NCBI GenBank assembly: GCA_963966185.1
Contig: CAWZYM010000195.1
Coordinates: 234,501 to 298,500 of the forward strand
Direction of reading: 5' to 3'
Length of the DNA stretch: 64,000 nucleotides
Source of the DNA: Rhabditoides inermis
Lineage: Eukaryota; Nematoda; Chromadorea; Rhabditida; Rhabditidae
The position numbers were made by a program, and so were the translations under genes. The notes under the pieces were generated by a model. It was given only the letters and a program-made list of their open reading frames with translations, was not told the origin of the DNA and did not search any database. This document shows positions 1 through 10,443 of the stretch, in pieces. Every line of letters starts with the position of its first letter. Within the stretch, counting starts at the first letter, position 1.

Positions 1-642
1 ATTCCAGTGCCTGGGAGTGGTGATTGGCGCTCGCTTGCGAGTGTCTAGCGCGGTAACGCATTCTGAACTTTGTTTACTCAGTCAAGCCCGAGCCAGAGCT
101 CTCTTCTCTGGTTTAGGAACGGACTCCATGGAATAGGTTCAGCCTAAGATATGGACGTTGTTTTCGTAAACCACCGCTGTATAGCGGTGTCTCGTGCGCT
201 TGGCTGGGTCCGTGAAAGACCAAGGGAAACAAACATCCCACCCCAGATCGTACCCATATCCGCAGCAGATCTCCAAGGTGAACAGCCTCTAGTCGACAGA
301 ACAATGTAGGTAAGGGAAGTCGGCAAATTTGATCCGAAATTTCGGGAAAAGGATTGGCTCTAAGGATCGGTTACTCGGGCTCTTGAATGAAGCTTGGTGA
401 CTTGGCGGTGACTGGTTGTGCTTCGGTGCGATCGGACGCTGTCTCGTTGTCTCGTGGACTTCTTTTGTTTGTGCCTTGGTTTCGGCTTTGGTACGTCGGG
501 TAGCACTAAACGATCTACTTAAAACTCGGACGCGGGGAATCCGACTGTCTAATTAAAACAGAGGAGATAGATGATCCTTGCGGACGTTAACTATCTCTGA
601 TTTCTGCCCAGTGCCCTGAATGTTTCATTGGAGCAATTCAAG
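1..642 (+). rRNA. 28S (LSU) rRNA, internal part upstream of an insertion
   Basis: The gene enters the window already inside the large-subunit rRNA. Recognisable blocks are the segment around 241-350 (CGTACCCATATCCGCAGCAG, then CTCCAAGGTGAACAGCCTCT) and, at 529-610, GGGGAATCCGACTGTCTAAT followed by TTTCTGCCCAGTG. Variable, lineage-specific sequence lies between them (about 360-520), as expected for an expansion segment. The match to eukaryotic LSU ends abruptly near 642, just after the block that reads GAGCAATTCAAG here. The expected next block (helices 68-71, including TAACTATGACTCTCTTAAGG) is absent. The 18S, ITS and 5.8S parts would lie upstream of the window. Several substitutions at normally invariant positions suggest a degenerate or orphan rDNA copy. 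Confidence 0.93.
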
Positions 643-1509
643 ACTAAAAGTTGGTGTTAAAATCCCTACTTCCGGCAAGTATTCTTGTACCGACCATTGA
701 AGCGGAAGGGGGCATTCTCGATAGCGGAGCCTGAACGCTGAGAATGAAGGTGTCTTTCAGGTACGGTCAATATTAACAAGTCTGGTCTCGGCCTAAATCC
801 GCAACGGCTGTCGTGCTAAAACACGCAAAGCCTATGGAAAGCCTGACGGTGAATAACCAAGGGCAAGCGAGATCCCGCCGGCGCTTCGGCGCATCAGCGG
901 CTACGCGGCATAACTCCTGTGTCAATAGAATGAAATAGACGAAAGGTCGAATATTTGCCCGAGGAGTTCCCACCTAACGATTAGACCTAGGTCCGATCAG
1001 AACTTCGGCCCGAACAAGGTGAAGCGTGTACTACGTTAGCCCAGTTTTAAGCCTGGTAGCACCATAGGGGACAACGTCTGGACCCTGCTACCAGGTCGGC
1101 AAGATACTCTGCCACCCATTAGGGAAACCCGATGTGGACCACCTGTACCTATTGGGACGCCGGCGGAACATATTGTCAGAGTGGTACTCAACCCTCCAGT
1201 ACTGGATGTGTCTGTCGAAACGACCGATAGTGGTTGTGAGAGATCGGAACGACCGACTGATCTGGGGTGTAGTTAGAGAGCATGCCCTCAAGCTACGTTG
1301 CCACCGCACTATGGATGTCGGCGATGTTACCTGATGGTGACATGTCCTCTCTCTGGTTAAGAGAGTAGTGGTGGATCCCGAAAGCGTCGGTGCAAGCGCC
1401 AATGATATTCCTAACCGAGGGACTATGGAAACTTTAGTCGCTGGTTGAAGGAGTCCTGAGCGGCGTTGGTAAGCAGCCCGGTGCACCAAGCCGTGGTAAC
1501 GCGGTAAAA
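643..1509 (+). other. Foreign ~0.87-kb segment replacing LSU domain IV core
   Basis: This block has no similarity to LSU rRNA that I can see. It sits exactly where about 70 nt of nearly invariant 28S should be. It is rich in structured motifs: several UUCG or GAAA loops, a 9-bp stem CCTGGTAGC/GCTACCAGG (1052-1060 with about 1086-1095) and a CTCTC/GAGAG hairpin near 1347-1367. Open frames are short (the longest on the minus strand is about 150 codons with no recognisable domain), and there is no reverse transcriptase or endonuclease. The region is known as a target for group I introns and for R-type retrotransposons in other organisms, but I could not trace a group I core or an R-element end. 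Nature unknown. Confidence 0.6.
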
Positions 1510-1542
1510 GTGACACGCATGAATGGATTAACGAGATTCGCA

Positions 1543-1592
<50 letters not shown>

Positions 1593-2073
1593 CAAAAATA
1601 GCGGGGATAGAAGACCCTGTTGAGCTTGACTCTAGTCTGACTCTGTGACGAGTCATGAGAGGTGTAGCATAAGGGGGAGCTTCGGCGCCAATGAAATACC
1701 CCTACTTTCATTGATTCTTTACTTATTCGGTAAAGCGGAGATTGAACCTTCGGGTTCCGTTTTCTGGTGTTAAGCTCGGCCACTCGGTGGCTGGGTGATT
1801 TGCACCGAAGACAGTGTCAGGCGGGGAGTTTGACTGGGGCGGTACATCTTTAAAAGAATAACGAAGGTGTCCTAAGGCGAGCTCAGTGAGGACAGAAACC
1901 TCACGTAGAGCAAAAGGGCAAAAGCTCCCTTGATCTTGATTTTCAGTACGAATACAGACCGCGAAAGCGTGGCCTATCGATCCTTTTGATCTGGAGGGTT
2001 TCCAGCGAGAGGTGTCAGAAAAGTTACCACAGGGGTAACTGGCTTGTGGCAGCCAAGCGTCCATAGCGACGTT

Positions 2074-2111
<38 letters not shown>

Positions 2112-2153
2112 CGAAGCAGAATTCGCCAAGCGTTGGATTGTTCACCCTCTAAT

Positions 2154-2207
<54 letters not shown>

Positions 2208-2590
2208 ATTGACAGATCGTTGCGATAGTATTCCTGCTTAGTACGAGAGGAACCGCAGGTACTGACATTTGGTATATGCACCTAGTCGATAGACTAATGG
2301 TGCGACGCTACCATTGGTGGGATTATAACTGAACGCCTCTAAGTTAGAATCCCGCCTAGTCATGGTAACGATAGTGCGCCCGATGTCGGGTGGCACCTCT
2401 ATGTGGAGTTCGCTTCACAGTTCATGCCCTTTTATGACCTTGCCTTTGGGGGGAATCCCCCTTGGTTGTCAATTCCTTGATCACTCAGGTTCAATGTCAG
2501 GGCGCAAGATGACTTGCAGACGACTTGGTTACTCGTCAAGGTGCTGTACTCAGTAGAGCGGCTTCGGCTGCGATCTGTTGAGGCTTGGCC
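1510..2590 (+). rRNA. 28S (LSU) rRNA, 3' part
   Basis: LSU similarity resumes with TGACACGCATGAATGGATTA and continues through CGAAACCACAGCCAAGGGAA (near 1563), TAGGGAACGTGAGCTGGG (near 2153), the intact sarcin/ricin loop AGTACGAGAGGAACC (near 2240) and the terminal GAATCCCGCCTAG block (near 2348). The 3' end is taken near 2590 because the last recognisable block is GCGATCTGTTGAGGCTTG, so this end is approximate. Some normally fixed positions are changed: TTCGCACTG instead of the usual TTCCCACTG near 1538, and AAAATAGCGGGGATAG near 1596. That supports decay, or alternatively assembly error. Confidence 0.93.
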
Positions 2591-2865
2591 TTTGATGGGT
2601 TCGTTTGTTTTGTTGCAAGTATTATCATTCTTCGGCCTCTGGAGACGTCCAGTTGCTTGATTTTTGCTTGAGTTGCTTGATTTGATTGATTTTTTGGTTC
2701 AAAACCAAAAAAAATAAAGAAAATCGCGCGGAATACTAGATTGGTTAGATAAAGTTTGGTTCTGAATCGTCTTGATCGCGCATTCATTTAATATTGTGTG
2801 GAAAAGCGAACACATCGCGTTTTATGGTGGTTTATGCCGTTTATAGGGGTTTCTAAGAGGGTATT
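2591..2865. other. rDNA downstream spacer
   Basis: AT-rich sequence after the 28S end, with runs of TTGATTTTTT-like sequence. No gene, rRNA or obvious processing hairpin was recognised. It leads into a short tandem repeat, as rDNA intergenic spacers often do. Confidence 0.5.
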
Positions 2866-3062
2866 AAACTGTCCCTTATTTTTGTAAACTGTCCCTTATT
2901 TTTGCAAACTGTACCTTATTTTTAAACTGTCCCTTATTTTTTCAAACTGTCCCTTATTTTTGTAAACTGTCCCTTATTTTTGCAAACTGTCCCTTATTTT
3001 TGCAAACTGTCCCTTATTTTTCTAAACTGTCCCTTATTTCGGAAACTGTCCCTTATTTTTTC
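2866..3062. repeat. 20-bp tandem repeat, ten copies (IGS-type)
   Basis: The unit AAACTGTCCCTTATTTTTGY starts at 2866, 2886, 2906, 2924, 2944, 2964, 2984, 3004, 3024 and 3043. Spacing is 18-20 bp, and a few copies carry single changes such as GTACC for GTCCC. It lies just downstream of the 28S gene and is best read as an intergenic-spacer subrepeat. No spacer diversity is present, so it is not a CRISPR array. Confidence 0.9.
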
Positions 3063-3618
3063 AAAAACCCGGGATTCTACCTTCCTGCCGAGAAAATGGA
3101 CTGAAAATCTTCTAAAAATCAACCACTGCTCTCGAACAATCTTTCCTATCTCACAGTTTGCGCTGTTTGGAATCAGTTACCAACTTCCATCGTTTGTGAA
3201 GACATTTCCAAAATATTCAAAACAAATCTGACGAACTACCTCATGAAAAATGTTCTGAAATCATATACAGCGAATACTAACTGCACTTTACCGCGCAATG
3301 CTGCGCGTCTTCCTCAATTACAGTTAGCGACACTACTCCACTATGTGGTAGCGACTCCACTCTTGGGGCGGTGCCGGGGTAGGCATCGGGGGCGCGGGTG
3401 CGGTCACTCTACTGCGGTCTGTCTCCCACAACAGCAGCATCTATCCACCCAAATATTACGGTAGCATGTACTGTACATTGTTGCATTTGCATCTTCGTTA
3501 TTTATTGCTCCCGTGTATACCTATCCTAGTCGATTACGATAAACATTACATTACTCACAAATTTATTGGATGGTTATTTATTTTTTATATAAAAAAACGT
3601 GTGAATGTTTAACGAGTC
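3063..3618. other. Non-coding spacer between rDNA and pseudogene
   Basis: Nothing convincing is seen. There is a GC-rich patch (about 3365-3410) in otherwise AT-rich sequence, and the only open frames are short. Confidence 0.4.
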
Positions 3619-5862
3619 TTGTCATTTAGGTGGAGTTGTGTGAGGGGTGATATGTATTTCGTAGCGCAAGAGCAGGGAAGAGAAACGTTCGTGCATGTGG
3701 CAGATAACAAGGTGCAGTGTAACATAAACGAAGAACTGGAAGCAAACGATCAAATGTGGAGAGAAGTTTCGTTAACCTGCGCGCAAGGTGAAGAACTATG
3801 GTGTTTTCTGATGTCATGTTGTTTTTAGAATATATTTCACAGAAGACACGTGTCTCGAAAAACACAATTGTTTACATTTCATAGAAATGGAACGAGCCGC
3901 GACGAATGGATGTGCCGAGTCAGTATCTGTTATCATTTTTCTGGACGTATACGCTCATTTTATATGAATTGGGACGTTTAGCGGATCACCAGCGAGAATT
4001 CGCCGTTTTATCATTAGTAAAACGCTTTGCGTATAGCATGAATTGCGACGTCTGAGACCGTAGCCGCTATAGGGACCGTTGCCGCTATAGGGCCCCATTT
4101 TGACGGTACGCGAATTATCGGCGGTCGGCCAAACATGGGCGAAATGACGAGCTTTTTATGCAAATTGGAGAAATTTCGAGGTTTTACACCGAAAACACGG
4201 CAAAAATGAAAGAAATCGAAAATCGAAAACTCTGTGCAGACAAAACTCTGTGCAGACACTATCGAAGAACCTTCTCCCTCAAACTGGGTTCTGTAGCATG
4301 GGTTTGAAGTGAGTTATTAAGTTTTCTAGGTTTCAACTATTGAATATCCTCAAAAACGTGGTTATCGATTGATAACAACAAAAAGATCAAAATTCAAAAA
4401 TCGAAATCTAGACTTCTATTGGAACTGTGGATTCACACCACATATCCAAAAATTTGGAAAAATTCATCAATTTCGAAAAGAGTTTTTAGCTCTGGAAGGT
4501 GAATAACTATGCTTCATTAGAATTGCAAATCACCTTCATTTCCCTAAAAGGACACCGCAAAGCGCGCGATTCGCGCGGTCGAATGCTCTTGCGCGGGCCG
4601 ATAGCGTGGCTAAATGCGATGAAATGATGTCTGGAAAATATGCGGCGAGATGGCTGCCGTACCGTGAACCGAGAATTTACATTTACCCTATACGCTTGTT
4701 GAGACAGCTTGGGCGGAAGTATGAATGGGCGGGAGTTTGAATTCGAAACCCGCCTTCTAGTATGGCACGTACGTACAGGAGTTACTGGGGCAGCGCAGCT
4801 CTTTCGGAAACTCGCGTTTGAACTAAAAGTATAAGAAATAAGCTTTTGTTTTTACCTCAAAATGCGCGCCTGTATTTTTAAAGGCACAATGACGCGGCAC
4901 AATAGTTTCTGATTTTGGCCTATTGCTTGACTCATGGAAACAGCAAAGAAAACGCGACAAAATGGCGTTTTCTCGTTACCGCTTACCAAAATGTGCACTT
5001 GCGAAGTTTGGTAAGGCAAATTCAAACTTCGCGCCAAATTGCGGATCGGAAAGATGAGCTCTGTGGGCATCTTATCGATATGAGTTGGACAGGACAGTGT
5101 TAACGGTAAAGCTATTACGGACCACGCTGTGCCGGTTCGATTCTCGCTATGTGCAATCAGTTCTCAAAAGTGGCATTTCAATGAACCTCGGTAATTCTAA
5201 ATGCCCCTGTGCCTTCCAAGTTGACCGTGTATAAACATTGCTTCACACTTTTCCAAACATGAAAACTTATACATGAATTTAGACGCGTTTGTGAAGCAAA
5301 GTTTTATTACCGAACCGATACAAACAATTTCTCTGTCTTTAAATCCAAAAATATGGTTTGTGGAAAGGACAATAAATGGTCGATTGATGGAAAACAACTA
5401 GCAAACGTCAAGGGAATGTGTTTTATAGGAAGTGAGTAACTTTTTTTTAAAAAAAAGTGTATGTTGGCGACTCAGAATGCCGCACCCCTTATCACAACAA
5501 GGATTACTGTGCGAAGACGCTTCCGAAGCATTTTTTTCGGACACTACTTTTACGCTAAAATCATGGGAGATAAGGAATAACTCGACGATATAGGAGCGGA
5601 GGAGTCTTATCACTACCACTTAGAAGAAATAAGAAATGAAATCACGCTGGAGTTTCGGGAAAACCCTGATTCTCGAACATTTTTCTCTGAAACAGGCCGG
5701 AGGATGGGATAACGCAGGATGGGATGATTGGTATACTTTCGAGAATGTGGAGATCGGGAAACGGATGCGTTCACCTCCACATAAACATACTGGACACAGA
5801 TATACAAACGAAGTCACGTTCCATTGGATGGAAGACACAAACACGCTTTACGAAGAGCATTT
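3619..5862 (+). pseudogene. Cysteine-rich multi-module gene, dead copy 1 (5' piece)
   Basis: Blocks here match exons of the long cysteine-rich gene at 35343-37040 in the same order. A module exon at about 3631-3792 (WSCVRGDMYFVAQ...) corresponds to 35343-35494. A cysteine exon at about 3829-3940 matches 35535-35634 but has a small deletion that shifts frame. An exon at about 5280-5431 (NMVCGKDNKWSIDGKQL) matches 36453-36601 and is still open. A C-terminal exon starts near 5483. That last exon carries an extra T in its T-run and at least two in-frame stops (near 5577 and 5710), so the copy is inactive. Similarity stops near 5862, where a retrotransposon begins, and resumes at 18907. The large gap at 3940-5270 is intron-like sequence with a duplicated 18-bp unit at 4057-4092. 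Confidence 0.8.
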
Positions 5863-7448
5863 GAAAATAACAGGAATTTGGAAAGATTCACCATCAAAGA
5901 TCATTTTATTTTCCATGTCTTTGTCAGTTTGTTCTATTCCGCAGATCTGGAAAGAAGCATGGATTAAGCCTCTATACAAAAAGGGTCCTCGTGAACTCGT
6001 CTCGAATTACAGGCCTATCTATATATCTCTAACTTGCAGCATTTCCAAAGTTTTTGAACGCCTGTGCGTGAATCAAATAACAGATTTCTTTGAGATCTTT
6101 CCCCTAAACAATTTGGTTTTCGCAAAAACAGATCTACAAATGCCCAACTCATTGAATGCCATGGCCATTGGTGTAAATATGTTTCGGCAGGTTTAGTCGT
6201 TGACTGCATATACTTTGATTTCAAGAAAGCTTTCGACACCATAAACCATTCACTTCTGTTTAAAAAATTAGATTCCATGGGCATCCGCGGAAATACTCTT
6301 GGTTGGATTAAAGAGTTTCTCAAGGACAGAAAACAGTCCGTTATGGTTGGTGGCAAGCAATCAAAACCAAGTACTGTTAACTGTGAAGTTCCTCAGGGTT
6401 CCTGTTCAGGCCCACTACTTTTTAACGTATTCATTGACAACATTTCTGATAATTTACCTGATAATGTTAAATGCGCGCTCTATGCAGATGACTTGGAGGT
6501 GTAATACCCGTTTGACCCTTGTGATACAACTGCTGCGTCAATATTCCAACTAGCTATAAATATCGTAATTGATTGGGCATCCTCTTGGGGGCTACAAATT
6601 TCCACGGAGAAAACTCAAATTCTACACATAGGTAAGAAAAACCCTAAGCACACTTACTTTGTACAAGGGTGTGCCTTAGTCCCTGTTGAAATCACTAAAG
6701 ATTTGGGTGTTCTCATGAGCGTATCACTCTTAAAAGAGATCACTACACCCACATTATTCAACAAACTCTTTTCGCTATAAATGATTTTTCAGAACCTATA
6801 AAACCAGGGATCTTAACATCTTGGTAACTGCCTACAAAACTTATTTTAGGTGCAAATTGGAATACTGCACTGAACTATGGAATCCGCAGGATGTATTTTC
6901 TGTGAACCTCATTGAAAATGTACAGCGTTATTTCACTCGTCGCGTGTGTCAGCGTATCGGTCGCACCCTTTCCTATCCTCAACGCCTAGAGCTGCTCAAT
7001 CTTGAAACACTCGAATATCGCCGTTTTTTTGAATGACATCACCTATATACATAAGTTCATTCACTCTAAAACAATTTTGGATTATCAAGGGCTTTTCACT
7101 ATTACTCCAACATGATCCAGAAACTCAAACGAATTTAGAATTGTGCCTTCATTCGATAACAATGGCCAAATAAGCACATTTATTAGTAGAGCTTTCAGTA
7201 CCTGGAATGCCTTACCTTCTGACGTTGTACATATCCGTGACCCCTCCTCTTTTAAACAACACCTATCTTCCCTAGAATTAATGACACTGTCTGAAATCCG
7301 TCGTTTTTGAGCGCATCCATGTTTTTCCTTTCTTTTTGTATTATATCATGTTATCTATCGTTCATGTTATGTCTCCCTTTCACACATACCAATGTCGTAT
7401 TCTGTTTTCTTTCCCGTTTTGCAATGTCTTTGTTTATGTAACACGACA

Positions 7449-7452
<4 letters not shown>
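5863..7452 (+). mobile_element. 5'-truncated non-LTR retrotransposon (CR1/Jockey-like)
   Basis: The element interrupts the C-terminal exon of the dead cysteine-rich copy. It starts inside the reverse-transcriptase domain with no endonuclease region, which is typical 5' truncation by target-primed reverse transcription. It ends with a short 3' UTR running into ACAATAAATATATAT and a long TA run. Host exon similarity resumes only after the second TA run at 18907, so the LTR element between the two runs is a later, nested insertion. Family placement among CR1/L2/Jockey elements rests only on the remembered look of the RT motifs. Confidence 0.8.
5886..7310 (+). pseudogene. Reverse transcriptase ORF of the non-LTR element, frameshifted
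   Basis: RNA-directed DNA polymerase of a non-LTR retrotransposon, used for copying element RNA at a nicked target. Visible motifs in order: SNYRPI...SLTCSISKVFE (fingers, near 6004), FDFKKAFDTINH (motif A, near 6219), VPQGSCSGPLLF (motif B, near 6388) and YADD (catalytic, near 6481). The downstream thumb/C-terminal region includes WASSWGLQISTEKTQ (near 6570) and LEYCTELWNP (near 6858). The reading frame changes at about 6195, 6505 and again before 6780, with a TAG at 6194, so no continuous protein is made. The C-terminal stop is near 7308. There is no apurinic endonuclease domain. Confidence 0.85.

Positions 7453-7531
<79 letters not shown>
7453..7531. repeat. (TA)n run, left part
   Basis: About 79 bp of pure TA following the 3' end of the non-LTR element. 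A matching TA run lies on the other side of the LTR element (18844-18906). The simplest reading is one TA tract split by insertion, with an ATAT target duplication. Confidence 0.9.
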
Positions 7532-7535
<4 letters not shown>

Positions 7536-8076
7536 AGTGGAGCTAGCGCGCCGCTGAGATCTCTCTTACTCACTAAGTGTGTAGTTCGCTCGGTCGTTCA
7601 GAGATCATGCTATCATTGCAGATTCGCCCGGTGCCACCGGCGGATCAAGGAGGCAGAACGATCTACCGACCGACTCCCGCCAAGACAGAAGATACCAGAA
7701 CCCTCACTCCGGCCGTACTTAAGGCACGGCCGACGACCAGTCTGGGCTTTAGTATGAGTGAAGGCCGATCAAGCCACTCTGAGAGCTGATCCGGGCTCGT
7801 GATCCCGTTGTCTTCCAAACCTGTGTTCCATCGATCTCTGTTCTGTTGTCATAAACTCCTATGTTCGCGTCACGTGTTATTCCGTTGTTTGACCGAGACA
7901 GTAGAAGGGTATTCGGGATTGGTTCGGTTCTGCTCTCGCCACATGCAACTCGTCTCGTTCGCTAAATCGCAATCGACTTCTGGGTCGAGGCACGTGCCAG
8001 CTCCGGCTGACACGTATCTCACGACGAGGGCGTCCTTGGGCAAGACCTGTATCCTTCGGGAAAGGGATCCTCTAAC
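7532..8076 (+). repeat. 5' LTR of the helicase element
   Basis: Starts TGTCAGTGGAGC and ends CCTCTAAC, next to TGG of the primer-binding site. The termini TGTCAG...CTAAC approximate the inverted TG...CA ends of LTRs. Near-identical to 18294-18843. Flanked by the TA tract on the left. Confidence 0.92.
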
Positions 8077-8090
8077 TGGTAGCAGCGCAG
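8077..8090 (+). promoter_or_regulatory. Primer-binding site, initiator-tRNA-Met-like
   Basis: TGGTAGCAGCGCAG directly abuts the 5' LTR. Its first nine bases, TGGTAGCAG, are the complement of the 3' end (CTGCTACCA) of animal initiator tRNA-Met, a common primer for LTR reverse transcription. The tRNA match is from known tRNA sequences; that it primes here is inference. Confidence 0.7.
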
Positions 8091-10137
8091 TGTAGCTCAA
8101 CTGCAGCGAGTGTAGCTTTTCTTTCTGATTAGTTACAGTTTAGTTTCACCTCTCTTTCTATGGTAGCATGTGTTTGGCATTTCCATTTCTGTGCGCGCGT
8201 CTTTTGCCGGAAGTAGCTAGCTGGCAGGAGCGAGCACACGCATACCATTCGATTGCGCATCCAATTAGGTGGCCGACGGGCCACCGGGTGTCTAGCCATT
8301 TGAGAGAATGTATGTGGTTTGGTGTCTTGTTTTTGTTTACACTTTTACACGTAGTTTGGTCATTCACTTCTACGTCAGGTGAAAGGTTCGTAAGTAGCTT
8401 GGAAAGCCCTGTGTTCATATCTATCGATCGAGGACTTGAATACAGTATCCAGCGCGCAGTAAATAAGGTCTTTAACAAAGCCATGGTTAAACTGGTCAGG
8501 TTTAGTACAGTACCCACACAACTCGGGTTTGACGAGGGTGGGTGTTCCTTCCTAGGAGGACAAAAGGTCAAACTGTCAGCTCGCCCACGATTCATTTTTC
8601 ATACAACTCGGCTGAGCGAGTGCGAGGCGGGTGACAAAGGTCACGCCGCGCGCATGATGAGGATCAGGCAGGTAGCCCCTCAACGTCTCTGCCCGGTGAA
8701 GCAGCGGAAGGAGAAGCCGGCGGTCTAAGCTTCCCGATGAGCTCCCTAACGACCAAACTCCAAACAATGAGGTGAGCGAGTGAGGCGGAGCACAATATGT
8801 GGCCTCATGATGTGCATTGTCCGATCAGGACGTGTACGTGATTTAGTTAGTTTTTGTCTATCTGTGTTTGGCCTATCTTTGTACAACCGTAGTTTATGAA
8901 TTCATGTCCTCACTTGTATCAAATGAGCGAGCTGCGAACACTCGCACTTTGATCTTTGCGCGCGCACTTTCGCGTCAAACCATTTCTCTCTCTAGTACGG
9001 AAAGGCGCTCGCGTCATTCTCTCTCTTTTGTGCGCTGTTCTCGCGGTCGCAATTGCTATTAGCTAGATGCGTGGTTTCTCTGCACGGTCATCTCGGTTAA
9101 GGAGAGAGTGAGAGTAGTCGCACGCAGCCTCAGTCTGTCTAGCATTCAGCTCCGTGTGTTCAGTGGCACAGCGCATTCTATTTTGTTTTGTATTATTGAT
9201 CGCGATTTATTTGTCAGCATTTCGTGTGTGATCTCTTATCATTTCCGGTTGATCTTTTGCTCTTTTGGCGCGAAAGCGTGTTGTTGTGTCTGCGCATCAC
9301 GTCATGTCTATCGCTCTCTCTCTCTCTCTTTTGCATTGATTACGCGGTCGCAGCCGCAAGTGTTATCATTCGAGACCGATTGCGCACGCAACTCGCTTGT
9401 GAGGAGCGAACGGCAATTCGGTTATTTTCTCTCTCTCAGCAGGCTGTGATGCGCGGATAGTGCATTGCTTTCATTTTTCTCTCTCTCCTCCACTATATCG
9501 ATCGCGCTCTCAGTCGCAGTGTCACTTTTGCCTCACCACTCGCATCGCAAGTGCGGGTGGGGTGGATCAGCTGATTGTTTTATACGCGATGTGATTGTTC
9601 GTCGATGTTTCGTGTGTTTCATTTTTTAACGAGATTGACACATGCCAGTCTCGCCTCTTCTCTCTTTCTCGTCTCCCGCGTTTTGTGTGTCCGAGAGGTG
9701 CGCGCTATTGCTGTGCTCGCGTAGAACCGCATTACAAGAAAACTATCTATTGTTGCAGGTGCACGAGCAGCTCAGACAGGGTAAATTCGAGTGGACACAG
9801 GTAAGTTTAACCACCGGTATTTCGCTGCTTGCCACTCCGCTCATTCACTCCAATTTTGTGTTGTGTGTTTGTGCGTTGTGTGTTCGTTTTACGTGTTCTG
9901 TCCGTGTCCGGTTGGTGACTTTCCTTAAAGTCTCACGAGTCTGGTTGACTCCGGGTTGTCGTGCCCGTCTATTTTCCCTAAATCCGTGTCCTTCCAAGTG
10001 AAGGAGAGCTCAAGACAGACGGCACACAGCAGCAAGGTGAGTTCATCAACAGCTCGGTAATTGCAGGAAGCAGCATTCGGCAGCGCACTCATCACCCCGA
10101 TCGCACGGCAAGGTGAACGAGAAGGAGGAGAATTCAG
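8091..10137 (+). other. Untranslated leader of the LTR element
   Basis: About 2 kb with no recognisable protein. It is rich in TCTCTC stretches (8985-9500). A strong 5' splice site CACAG|GTAAGTTT lies at 9801, with a possible acceptor TTCCAAG near 10000, so the leader may be spliced. An open frame at 8168-8728 has no recognisable domain and is not called as a gene. Confidence 0.5.
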
Positions 10138-10404
10138 ATGGCGATCACGGACACACCGATTCCACCGAAGGATCGGATGATAACAAGAGCGAGGCTGAGA
10201 CAGATCGAGCGAGAGTCGTCGACGGAAGGTGAGGAGCAGGTCGAGAGAATCGGACAGGACGAGATGGACAGGACGATCGGACTCAACGACAGCAACGCAA
10301 GCGAGATGGAAGGTGAGGAACTCAGTGTTTCCAACGACGGCGAGGAGGAGCAGTTCTTTGACGCACAGTCATTTCTCCGCCAGAACGCGCTCGAGGACTA
10401 GGTA
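10138..10404 (+). CDS. Short acidic ORF at the start of gag
   Basis: An 87-codon frame beginning MAITDTPIPPKDRMI and rich in Glu, Asp, Ser and Arg, ending in TAG just before the gag frame. A GT...TTTCAG interval (10402-10435) could join it to gag as a very short intron, but the junction would keep a TAG in frame. It may therefore be separate, frameshifted, or read through. It is probably the N-terminal end of the Gag precursor. No domain recognised. Confidence 0.45.
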
Positions 10405-10443
10405 CTCAGCCGACTCGCGAGGACTCACATTTCAGAGGAACGA

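Noticed and set aside
643..1509. Group I intron in 28S
   Set aside because: The location is right, but I could not identify the paired P/Q/R/S core, and flanking exon sequence that an intron would leave intact is missing.
2866..3062. CRISPR-like array
   Set aside because: Repeats are contiguous with no spacers, and the host is a eukaryote.
5100..5160. tRNA-like box B (GGTTCGATTCTC)
   Set aside because: No box A at the right distance and no cloverleaf.
7367..7757. ORFs containing Ile-Tyr repeats
   Set aside because: Translation of the (TA)n tract; extends by chance into the LTR.
8168..8728. 186-codon plus-strand ORF in the LTR leader
   Set aside because: No domain, low-complexity hydrophobic patch, overlaps an antisense frame of similar length, and lies in a leader where coding is not expected.
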